From: Epiperipatus broadwayi
Taxonomy: Eukaryota; Onychophora; Udeonychophora; Euonychophora; Peripatidae
Assembly (NCBI GenBank): GCA_028023455.1
Contig: JAQFVV010000055.1
Location: forward strand, 4,558,030-4,622,029
Direction: 5' to 3'
Length of the DNA: 64,000 bases
Shown: piece after piece, positions 56,123-64,000 of the stretch
Layout of the letters: each line of letters starts with the position of its first letter
Position numbering within the stretch: position 1 is the first letter of the stretch
Position numbers and translations under genes: made by a program
Notes under the pieces: generated by a model
What the model saw: only the letters and a program-made list of their open reading frames with translations
The model's database searches: none
Told to the model about the DNA's origin: nothing

Positions 56123-57753
56123 AGGGGGGGTTGTATGCAAATTTATTTGTAATGCACGTAAAAATTCTTTATTCTTCATGTTCAGATGCACAGTATTAAA
56201 TTTATATAATTAAATTTCATTTTTCTTTTCCTGACAAAATTGTTTTATATTATTTTCAATAAGGAAAAAAGACTTAATCTTTGCTAAGGCGTAATTATAC
56301 ACTGTCAAAATCACAAAATATTTGAAAGATTTCATCATTGAAATGTTTAAGAAAATCAGTTTATTATTATGAGTTGGTACATTGTATTATTTAAACTATT
56401 GGGGAACATATAAAGTAAAAATCAATGTAAATGTGCTGAAGAAATGAACTTATTTATCATTCATAGTCATATATCTAATAATTATTTTAAATATATAAAT
56501 AATTGTATTTTGGATAAAATAAAAAAAGTATAGCTTTTTTTTAATAATGGAGTAATGTATTATTTTGAGATTTCATTTTAGATTTCATTTTTTTTATTAA
56601 TGACTATGTATCTTCTGTTTTTGAATTTTGTAATTTAAACATAGCCCTTTTGTAGCAAGGTGTTTTTTTTTTTGTCAATTTAAAGTTTTTTGTTTTAATG
56701 TGTGTGTGTATATATATATGTATTATTTAAATTGGCAATCTTAACTAATGCTATGGAAAATTAATTCATGGATTTTTTACTTTTGTAATATTTTTTTTTG
56801 TGTGTGTAAAAGATCTTTGTACACATATTTTACTCTGAAAAAAAAAAAACTATAAATCTGAGCATAAGAAATGGAAAGCAGTAATGAATTATCAATAGTA
56901 ACCATATAGATTGATTGGTCATGGTAATCCAGTATAATACAATAGTATGAAAATTTTTTTCAGAAATCATATTTAACCATATTGTACATGTTATACAGGA
57001 TAAATTTATGATCATAATTTTTTACCCAGAAGGGTTGTATTAGTTGATAAAATGCTGTGATTTTTTTTTTTTTAATTTAAAAAAATTAAATAAATCTATA
57101 TTAATAGCTAATATATATATTTTTTGTTTAATGTTTTTTTCCATTTTATTCTTTTATGTCCTTTTTTTTTAAAAAAAAATCTGGTCTTCAATAATTTAAA
57201 AGATTTTTATGTGCACAAATTGCTTTTTATTTTGCAGTTAATATGCTTCATTTCTTGTTTCAATCCTTGCTTATTGTGCTTAAATGCTTTAACTCTATAA
57301 GCTTGGGCTAATATCCTCTTTTTATTTTGGAAGAATGATTGGTATTGTCTGAGTTTCAGATTTACTTGGAAGTAGTTATATTTTTTATCTTTTTTTTTTA
57401 TTTATGTATGTAGTTAAGAATGACAGCTTGCATATGAGAATTTTATAGGTCTGCAGTCATATTTATTTTTAATGACATCTTCGTCCAATTTCGCTGTCTT
57501 TCTGCATTCATACCGAATACTTGGCAAGATCCCTTATGGCAAAGTGATGAATGAATGAACTAAAAAAAAAAAAAATCTCCCCTGCATCTTTTTTTTTCTA
57601 CTATGGCTGAAGAGAGTAATATTGCATTGATATTTCTTCATAAAAAGTGGCATTACTGAACCTCATGTCAGCTGTTCTTGACGCTTGCACGCCATCACCC
57701 TTTCTTTTCTCAAGTGAGCAAAATCTGTTGATACTCTGGTGTTCTTTAACAGA
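55132..57753. other. Region upstream of the host gene
   Basis: No upstream exon or promoter could be identified with confidence. 55795-56135 is low-complexity T/A sequence ending in a poly-A run (56089-56120) and a short G-run. A pyrimidine tract, 'gttctttaacag', precedes the first coding exon, so a 5'-UTR exon probably lies upstream, in or beyond this stretch. Confidence 0.5.
57742..57752 (+). promoter_or_regulatory. Splice acceptor before the first coding exon
   Basis: The string 'ttctttaacag' ends two bases before the ATG at 57754, giving exon sequence aATGGCC. This implies a separate 5'-UTR exon upstream. Confidence 0.55.
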
Positions 57754-57913
57754 ATGGCCGATAATGGTGAGAATAACAAGGACAGGCAGGAGGAGGCTAT
57801 GGAAACTCAGCAGACTGATGCAAAAGTTGAACATTCCGAAGATTTCCAGAAACTAATAGATTATGGTCTGAATGAGAAAGTAGCAGAGAAGTTGGACGAG
57901 ATTTATCTGTCAG
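57754..57913 (+). CDS. hnRNP Q/R (SYNCRIP-like), coding exon 1
   Basis: First coding exon of an hnRNP Q/R-family RNA-binding protein, which acts in nuclear pre-mRNA processing and cytoplasmic mRNA localisation, translation and decay. It encodes 53 codons plus one base: an acidic, polar start (MADNGENNKDRQEE) and then the opening of the family's acidic domain, 'DFQKLIDYGLNEKVAEKLDE' followed by IYLS. The start is the first ATG after a splice acceptor and matches the MA(D/E)-type start of family members. The exon ends TCAG|GTAATT at 57913. The RNA-recognition motifs and RGG tail are not here; they must lie in exons beyond 64000. The paralogue (hnRNP Q versus R) cannot be decided, as invertebrates usually have a single gene (Syncrip). 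Confidence 0.9.
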
Positions 57914-58365
57914 GTAATTTATGGACTTCAGTATTTTGCTTATATTGGTTGCTTTTTTTTTTTTGCCATATTTTTTTTTTTTTTCATATTTTCTTTTTTC
58001 TGTACGTGTACATTTAAACATCTAAATATACATTATCATACTCGCTATACTGTGAATTTCTAAAAAAAAAAAACCCCGCTGCATATCAATTTTAAGAAAC
58101 ACTTTGCTCATAATTTTAAGGGTGGCTTTTATTATTTATAAATAAAGCTTCTATTGTGTCAAATTGATTTTAGGTGGGGCTGAACAATGATTTATATAAA
58201 TAGGTGTTGGTCAATAAATTTTTAAATATAGTAGCTTAAGCAATTTTTAATGCTTTATTATTTAAACATATCTGTACTTTAAAATGGGATTATGCTTTTC
58301 AAAATTGTCATTTATTTTTTATTGTAAGTAAGATATCTTGTTAAAATTTTTTTTTATTCTTTCAG
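57914..58365 (+). other. Intron 1 of the SYNCRIP-like gene (452 bp)
   Basis: Donor CAG|GTAATT and acceptor TTCTTTCAG|ATATT join the reading frames with phase 1, making the codon G|AT (Asp54). The interior is T-rich with no other feature. Confidence 0.88.
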
Positions 58366-58595
58366 ATATTCTTTCCCATGGTGATTTAGATGAAAGAGCT
58401 CTTGATGCATTAAAGGAATTTTCAGCAGATGGAGCGTTAGCAGTATTAAAACAGTTTGCAGAAAGCAATTTGGAGCACGTAACAAACAAAAGTGCGTATC
58501 TTTGCGGGGTTATGAAAACATACAGACAGAGGAATAAAATGCAGACAAATACAAGTACAGCAACTCCAAAAGGTCCAGATGAAGAAAAAATTAAG
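58366..58595 (+). CDS. hnRNP Q/R (SYNCRIP-like), coding exon 2
   Basis: Completes most of the N-terminal acidic domain: 'SHGDLDERALDALKEFSADG', 'ALAVLKQFAESNLEHV' and 'NKSAYLCGVMKTYRQRNK', then a Thr/Ser linker and 'KGPDEEKIK'. These are hallmark strings of hnRNP Q/R across animals. The ERALDALKEF and ESNLEHV forms are closest to what I know of insect Syncrip. Spliced to exon 1 it gives 130 codons, ending in phase 0 at AAG|GTATTT (58595). The expected next residues (a 'LLERTGYTLDVTTGQRKYGG'-like block leading to the first RRM) are not found downstream, so the gene continues outside the window. No stop or frameshift: a live gene, 3'-partial in this window. Confidence 0.93.
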
Positions 58596-59679
58596 GTATT
58601 TGTATTACTATTTCTATATAAATTTAATTATTTTTTTGTTGTCCAATAAATTCAAAGATTTCAGTTTTTTTTTTTAAAAAAAAAAGTGAATAAAAGTAAT
58701 AAAAAAAAATATTGAAGTACACATTGAGACTTTCAATATATCATTATTGATTTTGTTTTATGATAAGTGTATTTGTCATTCATCTTTAGACAAAATTTGT
58801 CATAATTGAAGAACAGATATACACTCGTTTATACAATGAAAAATGTTTTTTTTAAATAGACATATAAACTGGTTAAATAAATATAGAAAAATCTTTTTTT
58901 TTTTTTTTTTTGTAATTTAGGAATATTTTATATATTTAATTTTTTTTATTACATTTTATATTATTATTAGTAAATATTGATTATTTAAAGTAGTTTTTAA
59001 ACAAAATTTGCTGCAGGTTTTGGTTTTAGTTCCATTTCTTAAAACTTTACTGAGTCTGTTGTTTTTTTATTTTTATATTATTCTATATTTGTTTAAAAAA
59101 AGAGAGAGATAAAATACATATATTTTTTCAAATTGAAACATCGCTCTATTTTTGAAAAATCTTTTTAATTTTTGGGAGTCCCAAGTTTTCATTCAATGGT
59201 TTATCTTTTAATAGTTAAATAATTATTTCCCTTACAATAATTAGGTACTGTGGATCAATTGTTTGGGGAAAAAATCTTAAATTTGCTTTGAAATCAGCTA
59301 TTTGAAAAAAAATTGAAGGTCTATCCAGATTTGAGATCCAAGTTATGAGAACACAAAGCAATTGCACAAATATCTGTCTTTTTTTTTTTTTTTAACAATC
59401 ATGACAATATAATATATTATGAAAACTCCAAATTTAAAAGAAATGTCTATTAATGTTTTTTCCAAAATTAATTTGAATTTGAGAAATTTATTTAATATTA
59501 ATATGCCTGCATATCTTGAAGATATGACTACATTAATGTACATTAAATGTCAATTTTATTTCATCCAATCTGTTCTGGCTTTATTAAATAAAAAGCATAT
59601 TATTGAAAAACTCTAATTTGAGGTCTTCTCACTGCCAAGAGATTCTTGGCTAAGGAAAGCAAAAGAAAAAATTGTAGAA
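58596..59679 (+). other. Intron 2, first part
   Basis: Begins with the donor GTATTT. AT-rich with long T- and A-runs (58663-58684, 58893-58912) and no exon-like sequence. The intron extends past the right edge of the window, more than 5.4 kb. Confidence 0.7.
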
Positions 59680-59687
59680 GAAATTAT

Positions 59688-61023
59688 GGTAGTCATCGAA
59701 GAGCCACCATATCCCACTGGATGGCGCCGTTTTCGCGCTAAAACACATAAAAATGCCGTTTCCGTGGCCGACATGTTCGAACCCACGTTTTCTATAATAC
59801 AACTTTTTTGTTGTGATACAGATTGCAGGCCGCTATGTCGCGTTGCAGTACAGCATGTATGTCGCATCGCTGCAAATACATTTTCCGAATTCGCACAGTT
59901 TATAAAATGGTTACGGCTTGGTGAGAGGATGTGTTCTTTTGAATTGGATAGAAATGTTGTTTTCATTGGATTTGTTTTTATTTTAAAGTATTGAAATGTT
60001 CAGATTTTGTAAAGTAATAATTAGCAGACTTTTTACACCGTAGTGTATTGAAGTTTTAAGTGGTAAATGTTGACGAGATATATGTATAAAGTGAGTTGGA
60101 ATTAGGTAACGCGTCAAGTAACGTACTGTTTGTAACATTCCACGAGACAAAGAAGATTGTACCGTGTGTATATTTTTGAAATAAAAAAGAGCGTTAATAC
60201 AAAAATATCCAGTAAGAAAAGTACAATTGTACACTGTTTTTTTAAATGTCATAAAAAGCATATATTATAAACACGTTTAATAAATAAAGAAGACCTTTTA
60301 TATATATATATTTGTTGTTGTTTAAAAAAGTTTTAGTTTCTTTCTTTTCTCCAACTACTGTTATACTTTGTTGAATATAGTTTACGTTTATTGTTATCAT
60401 TTATTTTATAGATGTTAGTAAAAAAAAATATTTACAAAAATACGATTTTGATATTTTTTTATTTTAGCATTACAAACAACAGAACACTAACCGTAACAAC
60501 TTTTACTTTTAGTTGTCATTCTATTTGAAATAAAAAATAGCGGTAATATCTATTTGTCTGTAAAAAAAAAAAAGTAAAACAAAGACTAAAAAAGTAAAAA
60601 ATAGCGATAACACAATAATATTTGTTTCTCTGTAAAAATAAAATGTAAAAGGAAGACTAAGAATTTTTATTTTTTATTTCGATTATGAGTTTTTAAACAA
60701 CAACAAAAAAAAGCCGTAACCCCAGTAAAAAAATCTCCGATAGAAAATTGATTTTTCTAATAAAAAGCAAACTAAAAAAGACGAATCAAATTGTAATTTG
60801 TTTATTTTACATTTATTATTATCATTTAATTATACGTTAATAAAAAATAATATTTAAAATTAAATAATATTTAAAAAAGATGATTTCCTTTTGTTTTTAT
60901 TTTCGCATTACAAAAAACACATCGAAATGATTATAATTAACGGCCCGGGAATGATCATATTTTATAGTTTAAACGTGAAAAGTGCGCCATCGAGTGGGAT
61001 ATAGTGGCTATTCGACGACAACC
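59688..61023. mobile_element. TIR DNA transposon in SYNCRIP intron 2 (1.34 kb)
   Basis: Left end GGTAGTCATCGAAGAGCCAC and, read inversely, right end GGTTGTCGTCGAATAGCCAC. The TIR runs for about 54 bp through 'atcccactggatggcgcc' and 'gttttcgcgct'. The exact 8-bp gaaattat flanks it (59680-59687 and 61024-61031). An 8-bp TSD with GG tips is compatible with Merlin-, hAT- or P-like transposition. The interior is AT-rich without a transposase frame; a 102-codon frame at the left end is mostly TIR and GC-balanced subterminal sequence. The subterminal 'gatggcgc.(n)ttttcgc' is also found in the 17269-18805 element. Confidence 0.88.
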
Positions 61024-61031
61024 GAAATTAT

Positions 61032-62870
61032 TAACTAAATAAATCAGAGTTTTTTTTTTATGTTTCATAGAAGATTCTGTGGATTAACATCTATCATCCA
61101 CTTTTAGAGGGAATTAATTACAAGAGAGGCCAAATGTTATGGGAAGTTGTTTGATGTCAAAAGCTTCATGCAGTGCATGTTTTTTAATGTTATAATGACT
61201 AGATTTGGGGATTCCGAGTCAAATTTAATAAAAAAATTTAAAGACATTCTACTTAAATTGATTATATCTGATCTCTATAATTATTTTTTGAATGTGTTTA
61301 TAGTAAAGACAAATGATAAAAAGTATAGATGTTCACACGAAAAAATCCACTTTTGTTCAACCAATGAAAATTTCAGGCTCTGGATTCTGGTGATAGTTGT
61401 TCTCCAATAAGAGGATTTTTTGTGGATTATTACTGAAAGGGAAAAGTGAATTCCCCAAGATAAAACAGGCAATTAGAAGAGACTTACTGGTTGCATATTG
61501 GTCGAATGGATGTTGATGTTATTGATGAATTGTGATATAGACTTGTTTAAAGTAATGGCTATTATACCCCCAATAGAAATTAGATTTTGAAAAAAATGGT
61601 TATTGGGTCTTTGTTTTATGAGAGCAGTAGCAGTTAATTTTAACAAATAGTGTTCATGATGATAAAAATATAGTTTATATGAATTTCAGAAATCTTTTCG
61701 ATAGATTTACAAAAGTTGGTCAGGGGAGTACATGGACCCTGATTATTTGAAAAGTAGAAATGTTTACTTTATGAAGGAAGATGTAAACCTTTTCATAACA
61801 ATCTATGCAACCTTATGATTTATTCTATCATATAAGTTTTATATTTTAAATATCAAAAAACACAATTTCTATTGCAATTGAGTAAACTTATTCAAAATTC
61901 ATTTGATTAATTTAGTATATCTTTTTGTTTTTTTATCCTCTCCCTCTTTTCTCTCCCTTTTCTCTGTATGTATATTTATGTGTGCAATTCATTTTTTAAA
62001 GTCTGTTTAATATTGCACCAATCATTTTTCTAATATTTTTTTTTCTTTAATGGGATTGCTAATCTTTTTTTTTTGTTTACACTGATTTTTATTTTACTTT
62101 TCCACTAATTATAATCAAATTAATTTATCTCTAAAGGTTAATATTATTGATTATAATGGGAGCAGTGTATTATATTCAAAGATATGCCCACATGTAAGGG
62201 TGAAAATTCGCGTGGAAGTGACAGTAGTTGCAGAAATTTTATTTTTCATCCAAAACATATTTATTTTAAATACCATTAATCTGAGAAGACTAACCAAAGT
62301 TTATATAGCATTTGCATTAATAAATAAATATATAAATTTTTATTGTCATTCTTTGATAGATTAAAATTTAATGACTCACCTGTGGCATTTGGTAATTATT
62401 ATTTTTTTGTTTAATTTTGGAATTAAATCTCTAACTTATTATAGTTAAACAAATGGTAATGCTTGATTCATATTTTTTCTACTATTATAGTACATTCATT
62501 TTTACAATGAAAAATGATTTACTTTTATTAAAATATATATATATCATTGGTTATATTAATATAGGGCTACAGAAAGGTGTTTGCTATTAACTGAAAGGAG
62601 ACCTTTTGATTCTATCTTGGAGGCCTAAAGGAGCCGAGCAGGGCAAATTCCTAATGTTCACTCCATAAGTGATTATTCATATAGTATACGAACATGGATG
62701 GGCTGCTCACCAACACGCATTAGTCAGCGTGGTGAGTTTAGTGGCTTTTTACCTCTTTAAGATCAAGAAACACCAGTCTTTCTTCTCAGCTGCCTGATAA
62801 GGCGAATGAATGTAGGTGTAAATGATAAATATTTTTCCAATAAATATATACAATTATGACAGACAAAAAT
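61032..62870 (+). other. Intron 2, middle part
   Basis: No exon found. A broken, protein-like plus-strand reading at about 61130-61850 could not be assigned. From about 62560 the sequence becomes less AT-rich and may be the 5' leader of the RTE element that follows. Confidence 0.45.
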
Positions 62871-64000
62871 AAATCATGGCCCTTATTTCCAGGAGGTTGT
62901 AAAGTCACCAACCAAGGCAGCGGTTGGTGGCCGAAAAGGGTGCTAATAATCCCCTGATTGTGAACCCAGGCTGCCATTTGATGATGACTTTTTATTTAGA
63001 TACTTACAACTGCAGATCACTTTCATGTGAAGGAAGATTGCAAGAATTAGTACTGTCTTATATTAAATGGGACATTATTAGATTTTGTGAAGTTAGAAGA
63101 ATAGGTGAAGAGACGATTTAAAAAGTGGACATGTACTCTGCTTTATAGGCACAAATATTGGAAATACAAGTGGAGTAGGATTCATTATAAATAAAAAGTG
63201 AAATAACATTGTGGAGATTGATGGTGTATCAGACAGAGTGGCAAGATTAGTTATACAACTTAATAGCAGATACCAAATGCAGATAATTCAGATTTATGCC
63301 CCAGCAAGTTCTCATAGTGATGAAGTAACAGAAGATTTTTATATGGATGTATGAAAGGCTTTTGATCTGAGTAAACAACATTTTAAAATTGTTATGGGAG
63401 ACTTTAATGCTAGAATTGGTAAACAAATGAAAGATGAAAAGTGCTGTAGATAATTTTGGTTATGGTAATAGAAATGAGAGAGAACATAGACTTGTTTAGT
63501 TTGCAGAAAAAGAAAAACTTTCTATTATGAATACTTTTTATGAGAAAAGTGTTAAATGGAAATGGACATGGAAGCATCCAAATGAAGGTACAGCTGAATT
63601 AGATTATATTTTGACTAACAGAAAATACATATTTCAAGATTGTAATGTTCTTAATAAATTTAACACAGGAAGCGATCATCGAGTAGTAAGGTATAAGATA
63701 CGTGTTAATACAAAACTAGAGAGACAAAAATTATTAAGAAAAACAATATTTACAGTTGATATTCCTAATCTTCAGAAACATTCTAATGAATTTAAATTAG
63801 AAATTACAAATCAGTTTCAAGTATTAGTATATTTTGAACATGATTCAGATTTGAATGAAATTTAATATGAAAATAACTGATACACTTTTAAAAACTGCAA
63901 CAAAGACAGCTGGTGGAAAAGGCAGCAATTGACCAATAAAATTTCTACTGAGAGTAGAGAATTTATGAAGAAAAGAAGGAATATGAAGTTATATAAGAAT
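62871..64000 (+). mobile_element. RTE-type non-LTR retrotransposon copy 3 (5' half, cut by window edge)
   Basis: Plus strand, same orientation as the host gene. Leader from at least 62871, then an APE-like endonuclease: 'YNCRSLSCEGRLQELVLSYI', 'KWDIIRFCEVRRIGE', 'QMQIIQIYAPASSHSDEV', 'HFKIVMGDFNARIGKQM' (catalytic D and N), 'WKWTWKHPNEGTAELDYILT' and 'NTGSDHRVVRYKIRVNTKLE' (SDH motif). The last blocks form a 112-codon open frame at 63527-63865. Earlier parts are interrupted by stops (for example within MDV*KAF near 63350) and frameshifts, so the copy is dead. It is the best-preserved endonuclease of the three RTE copies. The RT should lie beyond 64000. Confidence 0.87.

Noticed and set aside
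55862-56191. 109-codon minus-strand frame
   Set aside because: It is translated homopolymer (long Phe and Lys runs) from low-complexity T/A sequence.
59686-59994. 102-codon plus-strand frame as an extra SYNCRIP exon
   Set aside because: It starts at the left TIR of a transposon with an exact TSD and does not read as hnRNP Q/R sequence.

Overview
The window looks like nuclear DNA from an animal, most plausibly an arthropod. It is strongly AT-rich, full of transposable-element remnants, and holds the start of one host gene split by GT-AG introns. That gene encodes the N-terminal acidic domain of an hnRNP Q/R (SYNCRIP-type) protein. The arthropod guess rests on the protein's resemblance to insect Syncrip and is weak at species level. 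I see no prokaryotic gene organisation, CRISPR array, rRNA gene or intact tRNA gene.

Layout. 1-2.85 kb: a six-copy 122-bp tandem array, an uninterrupted Merlin (ISXO2/IS1595-like) transposase on the minus strand, and a nested repeat block. 3.5 kb: a short tRNA-derived SINE with a 14-bp target-site duplication (TSD). 5-8.3 kb: a non-coding hAT element with an 8-bp TSD, split by a long TG...CA solo-LTR-like element with its own 4-bp TSD. A second copy of that LTR-like element lies at 8.75-11.0 kb, and a third element of the same type at 41.0-43.7 kb. 11.3-12.8 kb: a decayed pogo/Tigger-like element. 17.3-18.8 kb: a long-TIR (terminal inverted repeat) element with a 9-bp direct repeat at its ends. 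20.8-22.8 kb: a deleted Ty3/gypsy element between inverted arms. 23.1-25.5 kb: a degraded RTE-type LINE. 26.5 kb: a large foldback palindrome. 31.4-33.5 kb: a second, non-RTE LINE. 33.8-38.2 kb: another RTE LINE, split by a 1.7-kb insertion with a piggyBac-like fragment, itself hit by a 354-bp hAT MITE. 39.6-40.6 kb: a second copy of the 5-kb hAT family, inverted. 48.7, 49.5 and 54.9 kb: foldback/MITE palindromes. 51.0-52.85 kb: a decayed GTF2IRD2-like hAT transposase. 57.75-64 kb: the host gene, with two coding exons, then an intron of more than 5.4 kb carrying a complete TIR element with an 8-bp TSD and the 5' half of another RTE LINE.

The host gene is the only feature with a clear cellular role (mRNA binding and processing). 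The rest records successive insertions, and exact TSDs allow several to be ordered. I found no new enzymatic system. The most unusual material is structural: three long coding-free LTR-like elements, nested insertions with perfect TSDs, foldback families, and two hammerhead-ribozyme-like motifs. All family calls come from reading motifs by eye; no database search was possible.
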